Assembly: GCA_023412195.1 (NCBI GenBank)
Contig: JAEYNZ010000071.1
Span: forward strand, 1-23,400
DNA: 23,400 nucleotides
From: Bacteroidota bacterium
GTDB lineage: Bacteria > Bacteroidota > Bacteroidia > Bacteroidales > Prolixibacteraceae
Direction: 5' to 3'
The notes beneath the pieces were generated by a model, which searched no databases, was not told the origin of the DNA, and saw nothing but the letters and a program-made list of their open reading frames with translations. Below are positions 1 through 7,343 of the stretch, in pieces; within the stretch, counting starts at the first letter, position 1, and the number at the start of each line of letters is the position of its first letter. Both the position numbers and the translations under genes were made by a program.

Positions 1-27
1 GGTTTTCTTTTAGTCACCCGGTCAATC

Positions 28-1266
28 TCAGCGGATCTCAACCACCGCACCGTTTGGGGGGTTCCAGATGTCGATATTAGAAGGAATGACAAACACACTG
101 TCGTTGTGGACCGGAGAAACCAATTCAGCATTATCGGTTTTTATGGTTCTGATTTCGATCCCTTTTTTATCGATAAACATCCATTTGAACTGGTTAAACA
201 TCCCGCTGTCGCGTGTCCAGCTTTTTGTGTCGTCATTTGCCCGCAGGGGTGCACCCCAGCATCCTTCGCCCACATATACGGTACCTCTGCGGTTATCGCG
301 CACAAAACCTTCGTCATTTTTGTCTTTTGTGCTGGGTTTTATGGGCCATGTTGTTTTGACCGTGTGCGCATCGCACTCCACCACCAATTGCACCTTTTCA
401 TCGTAAAACAGCTGTGCCCAGTGCATGTATTGCATTTCCCCTTCCTTTTTGTTGGAGACATGCGGCCGCATGGGCTTGTGGTACTGTGCGATCCGCCATT
501 TCGTATTCTTGTTCTCCGACAGGTCCTTTCGCAGCCAGGCGGTTTGCATCCCGGCAATTGAAATTTCGGAATTCAGTGTATAGATGCGGGCCAGGTTGTC
601 GCCCACGGTTATAGCATAATAAATATTTCTGTGGGGAGTATCGAACAGGTTAAATACCATTTCATTGTTGGCTTCATGATTGCCCCTGGCAACAATAACC
701 GGATACATGCGGCCGTCGTCGCTGATGGTTAGCTGCCAGTCGTCGAACCATTCCTTCCACTCTGCGGGAGTGCCCCTGGCCGTCATGTCGCCGTCGAATA
801 GGATTACATGCGGTTTCAGCTTGCTCACCATCAGGTTGGCATTCCTGCGCGGCACAGGATTGTTGCGGGAGTCACCGCCTGCAATGACAGACAACCGTGC
901 ATTGGGTTCCATGGGGGCGGTTCGGAACCACAGCCGTTTGCTTACCCCTTCGCTGTCTTTGATGACAAAAAAGTAGTCTGTATTGGGAGTCAGACCGGTC
1001 AGCCGCACAAAATTGGTTTCCATTTCGGCATAACTAACCGTCCTGTCGGGTTTTACTTCCCATTTGTATTGTTCCCAGTCTTCACCGTGATCGAGGTCAC
1101 CGTAGTAGACCACGGGGTCATCGCCCGAGACCTGTTCCCAGCCAATTACAACAGATGTGGCGGGATTGTCGTGCAGGGTCAGCCGGTATTTGCCGGTCTT
1201 GGATTGTGTGTGGTAAGATGTTATGATGAGGGTTATAATCAGGATTAAGCGAATTGAATGTACCAT
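28..1266 (-). CDS. Secreted metallophosphoesterase, purple acid phosphatase-like
   Basis: The 412-residue product begins with a hydrophobic signal peptide (about residues 1-22), so it is probably exported to the periplasm or cell surface. Residues 25-117 look like the fibronectin-like N-terminal domain of purple acid phosphatases (VVIGWEQ, LTGLTPNTDYFF, then WFRTAP). A calcineurin-like phosphoesterase domain follows, with metal-ligand motifs GGDSR (130-134), DGD (158-160), RGNHE (194-198) and YHKP (H263). Such enzymes hydrolyse phosphomonoesters or diesters using two metal ions; the substrate cannot be told. One oddity: the last motif, usually GHxH, reads CDAH (298-301), so the first histidine is replaced by aspartate. 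The gene is complete, ends close to the window edge and is monocistronic, since its upstream neighbour runs the other way. The family is clear; the substrate is not. Confidence 0.85.
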   Translation of the reverse strand: MVHSIRLILIITLIITSYHTQSKTGKYRLTLHDNPATSVVIGWEQVSGDDPVVYYGDLDHGEDWEQYKWEVKPDRTVSYAEMETNFVRLTGLTPNTDYFFVIKDSEGVSKRLWFRTAPMEPNARLSVIAGGDSRNNPVPRRNANLMVSKLKPHVILFDGDMTARGTPAEWKEWFDDWQLTISDDGRMYPVIVARGNHEANNEMVFNLFDTPHRNIYYAITVGDNLARIYTLNSEISIAGMQTAWLRKDLSENKNTKWRIAQYHKPMRPHVSNKKEGEMQYMHWAQLFYDEKVQLVVECDAHTVKTTWPIKPSTKDKNDEGFVRDNRRGTVYVGEGCWGAPLRANDDTKSWTRDSGMFNQFKWMFIDKKGIEIRTIKTDNAELVSPVHNDSVFVIPSNIDIWNPPNGAVVEIR

Positions 1267-1502
1267 ATTAAAAACAATATTTACAAATTTATGATAAGTG
1301 ATGCAGTACTTTCGTGTGGTTCATGTCATGCTGATTTAGGGGAAAGGCAGGCTGACCATCAACAACCTGAATTCATACCCGTTGTGCAGGCCGGCCATGT
1401 TATCCATATCTGAAATACCTTTTAACCTAAACTAAACGACATGTTGTAATGTTACAGACAAACGGACAATACCTAAATGATTAGTCAGGCCGTTCTGTCA
1501 CC

Positions 1503-2342
1503 ATGAGTTTTAAACATTCGAATTTACAATTGGTTCACGTCACCCTTCGCGTCGCCACTGTCATGTTGTTTGCCGGCAGGGCCTGGCAGCACCTGTTCTG
1601 GGATGCACCCTTCAGGGCATTGCTGTGGGATGAGAAGCTGATGGAGGGAATTGTAACTTTTTTCCTGGGGGGTACATGGCAGGATTATGTGACCAGTGAG
1701 GCTTCCGACCGTGTTATTCAATCGGCAATCACCGGGTTTGGGATTTTTTATGCATTAATGGCTGCTGTCACCCTGGTGGCCAGGGGCAGGATGTTGTCCG
1801 GGCTGTCGTGGTTATATTACCTGTCGTCCCTGTCGCTGATGTTCCTGGCGTTTTTGTATGCCAAGGAGAAATTTCATCATGTGGGACAGTTTTTCGAGTA
1901 CACCATCCAGTTCCTGCTCCCGTTGTTTTTCCTGTATGCCTTGACGGGCAGGATTAAAATGCACCGGCTGCTACTGTCCATGAAAATAGCCATTGCACTG
2001 ACTTTCACCGCGCACGGGTTGTATGCCATTGGTGTTTACCCCTTGCCCGGAGTGTACACCGATATGCTGATCAGTATACTTGGTGTAACTGAAACAGCAG
2101 CCAGGCAGATGCTGCTCGTGGCAGGGGCACTTGATTTCGTAATTTCAATTTGTCTCTTTATTCCGCGGGTTGATAAATATGCATTACTCTATGCTGTAGT
2201 TTGGGGCGGACTGACAGCAGTAGCACGAACGTGGGGGTTTTTCTTCCCGGAGTTTCCATTGGAAAGCCTGCATCAGAATCTGTATGAAACGCTGATCAGG
2301 ATGCCGCACATGCTGGTACCGCTGGCCGCAATGCATAAATAG
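1503..2342 (+). CDS. Polytopic membrane protein of unknown function
   Basis: The product has 279 residues and is strongly hydrophobic, with about seven or eight likely membrane-spanning segments (roughly residues 10-25, 72-92, 97-117, 132-147, 155-175, 184-200, 202-219 and 226-245). The general look, with short helices and scattered aromatic residues, recalls DoxX-like inner-membrane proteins, but no diagnostic motif was seen and that link is a guess. The ATG at 1503 is the first in frame and gives a complete protein ending in HK. Neither neighbour points the same way, so it is probably transcribed alone. GC content and codon use match the flanking chromosomal genes rather than the AT-rich island further right. 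The real function is unknown. Confidence 0.75.
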   Translation: MSFKHSNLQLVHVTLRVATVMLFAGRAWQHLFWDAPFRALLWDEKLMEGIVTFFLGGTWQDYVTSEASDRVIQSAITGFGIFYALMAAVTLVARGRMLSGLSWLYYLSSLSLMFLAFLYAKEKFHHVGQFFEYTIQFLLPLFFLYALTGRIKMHRLLLSMKIAIALTFTAHGLYAIGVYPLPGVYTDMLISILGVTETAARQMLLVAGALDFVISICLFIPRVDKYALLYAVVWGGLTAVARTWGFFFPEFPLESLHQNLYETLIRMPHMLVPLAAMHK

Positions 2343-2701
2343 ATTTCGCGAATTAAGACGAATTACACGAATGGAAAAGAGGTTGCCGCAGATGCACAGA
2401 TTGAAAAAAATTGTTGTGACGGTATTTAAATCCCCAGGCTCCTTGCTACAGGCTCCTTGATTTTTGCTTCCTGGTCTTCATTTGAGGTTATAATTCTGCA
2501 GCACTTCTCTTCATTCGCCACTCTTACCGCGTAACCCGCAACTACTTCCAGGTCTTCACTTGCAGCTTGAAGCTTGAATCTTGCAGCTCTTCACTAGCCA
2601 CTCTTACTCCGTAACCCGCAACTACTTCCAGGTCTTCACTTACAGCTTGAGGCTTGAATCTTGCAGCTTCACTCACAACTCGAAACTCGCAGCTCGAAGC
2701 T
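2343..2701. repeat. Intergenic word-type repeats with an 80-bp tandem duplication
   Basis: No gene is visible here. The left part carries strings such as CGAATTACACGAAT and CCGCAGATGCACAGATT, which recur between genes in Bacteroidota. The right part has an imperfect tandem repeat: copy one spans about 2507-2586 and copy two about 2587-2668. Both contain GTAACCCGCAACTACTTCC and end in CTTGAATCTTGCAGCT, and they differ at only a handful of positions. A third, degraded run of the CTTGCAGCT words follows up to about 2700 and abuts the end of the phosphoesterase gene on the opposite strand. Confidence 0.8.
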
Positions 2702-3814
2702 TCATTCAAACTCCACATCCACCACCACAATCTCCGACTTTCCTGCAGTTTTTACAGGCGGGCCCCAGAGGCGCAGGCCGCTGGTGACAAAAAAATGGGT
2801 GTTTCTGACTTTCTTGTATCCCCAGGCCAGTTCGTACATGCTTCCAATGATAAAGTTGATGGGAAAAAGCTGTCCATTGTGCGTATGCCCCGAGAACTGC
2901 ACATCGACGGGTGTCAGGCTGATTTCCTCAAGCCGGGTTGGACGGTGGTCGAGCATGATGACCGGCAGGCCGTCAGTACCGTTCTGCAGGATCTCCTCCG
3001 CAGGTTTCCTGTCCCTGAAGCGTTCATCATCCCTGCCGGCCAGGTAAAAGGCGTTGCCGATGTTGAGCATGGTATCGCGCAGCAGGGTGATACCCGACTT
3101 CTCATAGAAGGTGCCGTTCCCGCGGCTGCCATACGATTCATGGTTTCCGAGCACGCCGTATGCGCCATATCTGGATTGTAGCCTGCGCAGGGCCGACAGA
3201 ATATTATCCGGGATATTGTTTTCATCGCGCCCCTCCACAATGTCGCCGCCATAGAGCATGATATCAGGCTCCAGTGCATTCACCTTTCGCACAAACTGCT
3301 CCACGTAATCCGGGCTGGTTTCCTGCACGATATGAAAATCGGCCACAAAAGCCACCCTCAGGCTGTCAAGGGGGGAATTTCCCTTTGGGACAACAATCTG
3401 GTAGCGCGAGGCACGGATCGTATTCATGTTGATGATTCCGCCCGCAACTACAGCCAGTGACAACACAATAATGGAAGTTAGCGCATAGAACCGGTACGAA
3501 TAACTTTTCCTCACCCCTTTGGATACCACCCGGAAAATCAGGTTCAGCAGCAACAATATTTCATACAGCAGCAGTGCAAGAAACACATACAGGAAAAAAG
3601 GCAGCAGGTAATTGGCAGCCGCCGTCAGCAGCTCCATCAGGCCATCGGGCACCTGGTGTGAAAGGTACCTTGTAACGGGGAAAACAGCAGCCAGCAGCAG
3701 GTAAATAACGGTGTACAACAGCCTGTATTTCTTCCCGATGAACAGGAACATGATGCGCAGAAAGACATATATGTTGGGAATGGTATAAGCCAGCGTCAGA
3801 TAAAATGAAAACAT
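2702..3814 (-). CDS. Membrane-anchored calcineurin-like metallophosphoesterase
   Basis: The product has 370 residues. The N-terminal 130 residues contain about four membrane-spanning helices (roughly 5-27, 32-50, 64-95 and 108-130). A calcineurin-like phosphoesterase domain follows, with all five motifs: DFH (159-161), GGD (189-191), GNHE (223-226), the single H at 290 and GHTHNGQ (309-315). This layout matches the YkuE/YaeI-type family of membrane-linked phosphoesterases, some of which act on lipid head groups; the substrate here is not known. The catalytic motifs are intact, so it is probably active. The start ATG at 3812-3814 lies directly before the first helix. It is flanked on both sides by repetitive intergenic DNA and has no partner gene on its strand, so it is likely a single-gene unit. 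Confidence 0.85.
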   Translation of the reverse strand: MFSFYLTLAYTIPNIYVFLRIMFLFIGKKYRLLYTVIYLLLAAVFPVTRYLSHQVPDGLMELLTAAANYLLPFFLYVFLALLLYEILLLLNLIFRVVSKGVRKSYSYRFYALTSIIVLSLAVVAGGIINMNTIRASRYQIVVPKGNSPLDSLRVAFVADFHIVQETSPDYVEQFVRKVNALEPDIMLYGGDIVEGRDENNIPDNILSALRRLQSRYGAYGVLGNHESYGSRGNGTFYEKSGITLLRDTMLNIGNAFYLAGRDDERFRDRKPAEEILQNGTDGLPVIMLDHRPTRLEEISLTPVDVQFSGHTHNGQLFPINFIIGSMYELAWGYKKVRNTHFFVTSGLRLWGPPVKTAGKSEIVVVDVEFE

Positions 3815-3928
3815 AAACTATGGTATTTCAACATTAAAGCGGATGAAGATAACAAAAGATGGACCGGAAAAGTTGAAGATGAGCTTCAAGCTGCAAGCTG
3901 ACGCTGTATTGTGATGCTCTTTTAAAAG

Positions 3929-3974
3929 GCGCCTACCTGCCTGCCTGGCGGTAGGTAGGCCGGCAGGCAGGCAA
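3929..3974. repeat. GC-rich palindromic repeat
   Basis: The stretch alternates GCCTACCTGCC and GGTAGGTAGGC, then GGCAGGCAGGC, and can fold into two competing hairpins (GCCTACC with GGTAGGC, or CTGCCTGCC with GGCAGGCAG). Similar CTGCCTGCC/GGCAGG blocks are scattered in Bacteroidota intergenic DNA. It could act as a weak bidirectional hairpin, but it has no T-run and no clear terminator form. Confidence 0.55.
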
Positions 3975-4009
3975 AGGCGCAGAGATTATCCACCTTCAGG
4001 GTACCAACA

Positions 4010-4150
4010 CTCTTCACTTGAAGTTTGCAGCTAACATCTTGAAGCTATTCTACAGCACAGCTCTTCGCTTGAAGCTTGCAGCTAATATCTTGAAGCTATT
4101 CTACAGCACAGCTCTTCGCTTGAAGCTTGCAGCTAATATCTTGAAGCTTT
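4010..4150. repeat. 51-bp tandem repeat, about 2.8 copies
   Basis: Copies start at 4010, 4061 and 4112. Each has the order CTCTTCGCTTGAAG, CTTGCAGCTAATATC, TTGAAGCTATTC, TACAGCACAG. The first copy has a few differences (CACTTGAAGTTTGCAG, AACATC). The second and third match exactly until the third is cut off after TTGAAGCT at 4150. Nothing suggests coding. Confidence 0.9.
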
Positions 4151-4249
4151 AAGAGAAGAATTTTATCCACGAATTTCCCGAATTACACGAATAAAAGAAG
4201 GATGCCAATGATTCACAGAGTTCCCTGAAGCTCGAAGCTTCTGAATTAC

Positions 4250-4351
4250 CATCATTTTTTTTGGGTTTGGGATAGTATAAGTATAGTATAAGTATAGTAT
4301 TGGGATAGTCTATGTATAGTCAACATATCACCGGCTGCTAAAGAAATACAG
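4250..4351. repeat. Left arm of an inverted pair of 11-bp-period repeats
   Basis: It begins with CCATCATTTTTTTTGGG, followed by units of AGTATAAGTAT (two copies), then AGTATTGGGAT, AGTCTATGTAT and AGTCAAC, and ends in CCGGCTGCTAAAGAAATACAG. The reverse complement of 7660-7783 has the same beginning, the same end and the same internal order, with more copies of the 11-mer. The element is therefore a discrete repeat family about 100-125 bases long with variable internal copy number. Confidence 0.85.
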
Positions 4352-4434
4352 AATGGATAGTGAAAACCAGGACAGGATGAGGTCTGTTTGTTGCGGATGA
4401 CTTCAGTTTTGTTGTTTCAATCCGACAATTTAAA

Positions 4435-4914
4435 TTATTTTTTGTCGAATGGTATCGACAATTTTCTAAAAAGCCCAGAATGCCTTGAAACACAACTGCC
4501 GTCAACAGAATTCTGTACGACCGTGAAGGTATATTCAAAGCCATCACCGTTTGCCCCTGCTATAACACCTTTACCTGTATTTCTTGAGTGAGGAATGCCA
4601 TTTTCAAAAAATAATACCAATCTTTCCAGTATATAAAAACTTTTTTCAGGATTTATTTTTCCCAGGTGGGTGGCTGTACCACTGCAAATTAACCTGCTGG
4701 CGAACCAACTATCCGGGTCGGCCGGATCAAGGCCCTCTATAAGTACCTTGTCTGATTCCCGGTCCGTTACTACATAAGCATCCAGCTTAAAAGGAATAGG
4801 TACTTTAGCCTTTTTCAGTTCCAGGCTGTTCTGGTCTTCGAACATGCTTTCGTCTTTGGCACAACCGGCAAACACAAGAATTGCCATTACAAAAAAATAC
4901 ATTAAAGCTTTCAT
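4435..4914 (-). CDS. Small lipoprotein of unknown function
   Basis: The 159-residue product starts with a lipoprotein signal: a positively charged MK start, a hydrophobic stretch and the lipobox LVFAGC, with the lipidated cysteine at residue 18. The mature part is soluble-looking and probably tethered to a membrane. It contains VTDRESDKVLIEGLDPADPDSW, followed by LICSGTATHLGKI and a C-terminal TFTVVQNSVDGSC region. No enzyme motif was recognised. The three cysteines after the lipobox (about residues 77, 138 and 141) could form a disulfide outside the cytoplasm. It stands alone between the 11-bp-period repeat and an AT-rich gap. The closest description is a hypothetical Bacteroidota surface or periplasmic lipoprotein. 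Confidence 0.75.
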   Translation of the reverse strand: MKALMYFFVMAILVFAGCAKDESMFEDQNSLELKKAKVPIPFKLDAYVVTDRESDKVLIEGLDPADPDSWFASRLICSGTATHLGKINPEKSFYILERLVLFFENGIPHSRNTGKGVIAGANGDGFEYTFTVVQNSVDGSCVSRHSGLFRKLSIPFDKK

Positions 4915-5200
4915 GATTAAAAATTTTAGTTAAAAATGTTTTGAAATTTAAATTGCTTAACATGCCAAAGGTTCTGAAAAACAGTGTTTCAAATCAACAA
5001 CCCGTGTGTCAGTTTATTTAAAAATTGTGTCATATGTTTTAAATATTGTTTCAAACGAAGTTGGCTGAAATTGTATACGCCATCATAAGCAAATATTGCC
5101 TTCTTCTTTATCCTGTGACTTTGTGTTTCAACCTTCTTTTTTCTGAAAATCCGATAATCCCAAAATCTTCCTTTCTGATTCGTGATATATTCTTTTGATG
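4915..5200. other. AT-rich gap between divergent genes, no gene seen
   Basis: This stretch separates the divergent lipoprotein and acyltransferase genes and should hold both promoters. Apart from the -7-like site just to its right, no operator, RNA gene or terminator was recognised. Confidence 0.5.
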
Positions 5201-5208
5201 TATATTTG
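5201..5208 (+). promoter_or_regulatory. Probable -7 promoter element for the acyltransferase gene
   Basis: The sequence TATATTTG matches the Bacteroidota -7 consensus TAnnTTTG. It lies 22 bases before the ATG at 5231, which supports that start over the upstream in-frame ATG at 5195. No convincing -33 TTTG was found at the usual distance. Confidence 0.45.
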
Positions 5209-5230
5209 TGGTAACCTGGTTATTGCGAAC

Positions 5231-6328
5231 ATGAACCGACTCTATTTCATCGACAACCTCCGCATATTCCTTATCAGCCTGGTGGTGCTGCATCACCTGG
5301 CCATCACCTACGGTGCACCGGGGGGCTGGTATTATCATGAAGCCCGGCCGGGGTTTCCCGATATCCTGCCCATGCTCCTTTTTGTGGCATCCAACCAGTC
5401 GTTTTTCATGGGAATGTTCTTTTTTGTATCTGCCTATTTCATGGTGCCTTCACTGAACAGGAAAGGCACAGGGCGGTTTACGGCCGAACGTATGCTGCGG
5501 CTAGGTGTTCCCCTGTTGTTTTTTGTGTTTGTGCTGTCGCCGCTCACGGTTTATCTTGTTGACAGTTTTGCACGTGGGCAGCAGGTATCGCTTGTGGATT
5601 ACTGGCTTCATTTTTATGGAATCGGCCCGGGGCCATTATGGTTTGTTGAGGCGCTGCTGCTGTTTTCATTTGTGTACCTTGCGTTCAGGCGGCTGAAGAT
5701 CAGGGTGCGGATCCCTTTCCCGAAAACAGGGATGATTTTGCTTGCAGCCTTTCTGACGGGGATCCTGCAGTTCATCATCCGCCTGTGGCTGCCGTTGGGA
5801 TGGAGCATGCCCGTAACGGGGTTCCAGTTCCCCTATTTTGTGCAGTACATCCTGCTGTTCGCACTGGGCATTGTGGCATACCACAACAACTGGATGGATT
5901 CTGTCACACCGGAGATGGGAAAGCGGTGGTTCATTGCCGCCAATGTGCTCATTTTAGTTGTTCTGCCCGTGTTGTTTATGCTGGGCATGCATGGCGGGGA
6001 GGAGGCCTTCGGAGGCGGGCTCCACTGGCAGAGCCTGGGGCTGGCTTTATTGGAGCAGTTCACGGGGTTTTCGCTCATCATCGGCCTGACCGGCATCTTT
6101 AAGAAATATTTCAGCACACAGGGGACGGCAGCCACTCAGCTTTCGGGCACTGCCTATGCGGTGTTTATCATCCATACCCCGGTGATCGTTGCCCTGAGCG
6201 TTTCCTTACGGCACTGGGAGGTTTATCCCCCGCTGAAATTTCTTGCCCTGGCGCCCGTGGCGCTAGCTGCCAGTTTCCTGGTGGCATGGATGGTGAAGCA
6301 GGTTCCGGGGGTGAGAAGGGTAGTATAA
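5231..6328 (+). CDS. Acyltransferase family 3 membrane protein
   Basis: The 365-residue product opens with MNRLYFIDNLRIFLISLVVLHH, the classical start of acyltransferase-3 (OafA/WecH-type) proteins: an R/N-rich first helix followed by a conserved histidine pair. About ten membrane helices follow through the protein, ending in a short basic tail. These inner-membrane enzymes move acyl groups, often acetyl, onto cell-surface sugars or other extracytoplasmic acceptors; the acceptor here is unknown. The reading frame extends upstream to an ATG at 5195, but that would place the -7-like element inside the gene and add residues unlike the family start. The gene stands alone and is fairly GC-rich, like other core-type genes in the left third. 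Confidence 0.85.
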   Translation: MNRLYFIDNLRIFLISLVVLHHLAITYGAPGGWYYHEARPGFPDILPMLLFVASNQSFFMGMFFFVSAYFMVPSLNRKGTGRFTAERMLRLGVPLLFFVFVLSPLTVYLVDSFARGQQVSLVDYWLHFYGIGPGPLWFVEALLLFSFVYLAFRRLKIRVRIPFPKTGMILLAAFLTGILQFIIRLWLPLGWSMPVTGFQFPYFVQYILLFALGIVAYHNNWMDSVTPEMGKRWFIAANVLILVVLPVLFMLGMHGGEEAFGGGLHWQSLGLALLEQFTGFSLIIGLTGIFKKYFSTQGTAATQLSGTAYAVFIIHTPVIVALSVSLRHWEVYPPLKFLALAPVALAASFLVAWMVKQVPGVRRVV

Positions 6329-6399
6329 AGCCGAACAAACTGACGACTTTTATTTTTGGGAGTAGCGGATGATGGTTGATCTGGTTACTAAGGCACTCC

Positions 6400-6432
6400 A
6401 GACCTGACAGGTTTTGGAAACCTGTCAGGTCT
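6400..6432. repeat. ACCTGACAGGT palindrome, copy 1
   Basis: The arms AGACCTGACAGGTTT and AAACCTGTCAGGTCT form a near-perfect hairpin with a tiny loop. The TGA that ends the EcsC reading frame lies inside it (6425-6427), so the element sits on the 3' end of that gene and may also serve as a transcript-ending hairpin. A second copy lies at 7255-7297. This palindrome type is widespread in Bacteroidota intergenic DNA. Confidence 0.85.
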
Positions 6433-7195
6433 CAGCAAGCCGCATGCGGTAAGCATTCATAGCAGTTTTCCCAAGTTTTTCGATCAGGCGGGAATTGACC
6501 ACATATCCAACGGGGGCGCCTATGAAGGGAATCAGCTGGGCCATTTTTGCAAGGTCGATGTAGTCGCGGTATTCCTGCTGGAAATTGCGCCAGCCGAACT
6601 CCTTCACCTGCTGACCGATCAGTTGGCGGATCAGCTGGTGAATTGAAACAAAGGAATTTCACGCCAAGGCCGCAAAGGCCTGTGGAGGAAGAAACTAATC
6701 CAGGTTATCCGGTATCTGATAAGCCGTTCCCTGCCCTCTGCTCTGTGCCCTGTGCTCCATGCTCAAAACCCTTTCCTTATAATCTTTGACATTGAACCCG
6801 TACATCGAAGCAATGTCGAACAGCAGTTTCAGTTTGATGCCGATCAGGGCCGGGAAGTCGGCGAACCCCAGCAGGATGCCCCCTGCCCCGGTGATCCCGC
6901 CTTCAACGGCAGCGGTGTTTTTATAGAACCTGATGCGTTGCCTGATGGCATCCTCCCGTTCCTGCAGCGATACACCCGACAGCGGCTTTGGGGTCGTATA
7001 GTTGGCGCCGAACAACACCCCGCGCACCAGTTGCTTGAGGGTAACGGTGACGGCCCGGTGTATTTTTTCAGGTATCCACGAATTCATTTTCACCTGCACA
7101 CCTTTCGACAGCCGGTTCATGATGGTTGGCCGTCGGAGCATTTGTCTTTGCCAGTCCGACAATTCTGTATGAATCTGTTCCAGGTAAAAATCCAT
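6425..7195 (-). pseudogene. EcsC-family protein gene, interrupted by repeat DNA
   Basis: Two pieces of an EcsC-family protein lie in the same frame. The N-terminal piece starts at MDFYLEQIHTELSDWQ (ATG at 7193-7195) and runs through the family hallmark VEGGITGAGGILLGFADFPALIGIKLKLLFDIASMYG, then DYKERV. The C-terminal piece (6425 to about 6646) holds WRNFQQEYRDYIDLAK, QLIPFIGAPVGYVVNSRL and LGKTAMNAYRMRL, also conserved in the family. Between them (about 6645-6750) the usual linking segment is replaced by intergenic-type repeat DNA with in-frame stops TAG (6695-6697) and TGA (about 6660). A full-length protein therefore cannot be made. EcsC proteins are membrane-associated and of unclear role. 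The broken gene ends inside a palindrome. A sequencing error cannot explain the substituted segment. Confidence 0.8.
6601..6643. repeat. 43-bp direct repeat, copy inside the EcsC pseudogene
   Basis: This segment matches 7301-7343 at 40 of 43 positions, exactly 700 bases away. On the minus strand it encodes HQLIRQLIGQQVK of the EcsC C-terminal part. Similarity stops at nearly the same base on the upstream side in both copies. Confidence 0.85.
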
Positions 7196-7223
7196 TGCAA
7201 TCCGGATTATATAACGTTGGGTA

Positions 7224-7231
7224 CAAAGGTA
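7224..7231 (-). promoter_or_regulatory. Probable -7 promoter element for the EcsC gene
   Basis: On the minus strand the sequence reads TACCTTTG, matching TAnnTTTG, 28 bases before the ATG at 7193-7195. It supports the shorter start over the in-frame upstream ATG at 7277-7279, which would lie inside the palindrome. Confidence 0.4.
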
Positions 7232-7254
7232 ATGAATAAAACAGGCTTTACTTT

Positions 7255-7297
7255 GCTCCAGACCTGACAGGTTTGGCAAACCTGTCAGGTCTGGAGC
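7255..7297. repeat. ACCTGACAGGT palindrome, copy 2
   Basis: The arms GCTCCAGACCTGACAGGTTT and AAACCTGTCAGGTCTGGAGC pair perfectly around a GGC centre. It is the longer partner of the copy at 6400-6432. Confidence 0.9.
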
Positions 7298-7300
7298 TGG

Positions 7301-7343
7301 CCTTCACCTGCTGTCCGGCCAGTTGGCGGATCAGCTGGTGAAT
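7301..7343 (-). pseudogene. Remnant of a second EcsC-family gene
   Basis: The minus strand encodes HQLIRQLAGQQVK, closely matching the intact-frame EcsC segment at 6601-6643 but not identical (AGQ instead of IGQ). It is followed within three bases by the palindrome at 7255-7297, just as the better-preserved gene ends in a palindrome. The simplest reading is a tandem EcsC paralogue whose last ~60 codons and most of whose body have been deleted. Confidence 0.55.

Larger units (their letters stand above)
3815..4434. repeat. Repeat-rich intergenic region
   Basis: About 620 bases hold no gene but several repeat types in a row. These are a GC-rich palindromic stretch (3929-3974), a 51-bp tandem repeat (4010-4150), CACGAATTTCCCGAATTACACG-type word repeats (about 4167-4200), a CTCGAAGCTTC word (about 4230-4240) and the left arm of the inverted 11-bp-period repeat (4250-4351). 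The individual elements are listed separately where they have clear limits. Confidence 0.7.

Noticed and set aside
808..1248. Long plus-strand open frame opposite the secreted phosphoesterase
   Set aside because: It is antisense to a gene with clear family motifs, has no recognisable domain, and is one of several overlapping open frames caused by GC-rich codons.
4010..4150. CRISPR array or iterons of a replication origin in the 51-bp repeats
   Set aside because: The repeats are contiguous without unique spacers, and no replication initiator or partition gene is near.
5195..5230. ATG at 5195 as the start of the acyltransferase
   Set aside because: It would place the -7-like element inside the gene and add 12 residues before the conserved family start at 5231.
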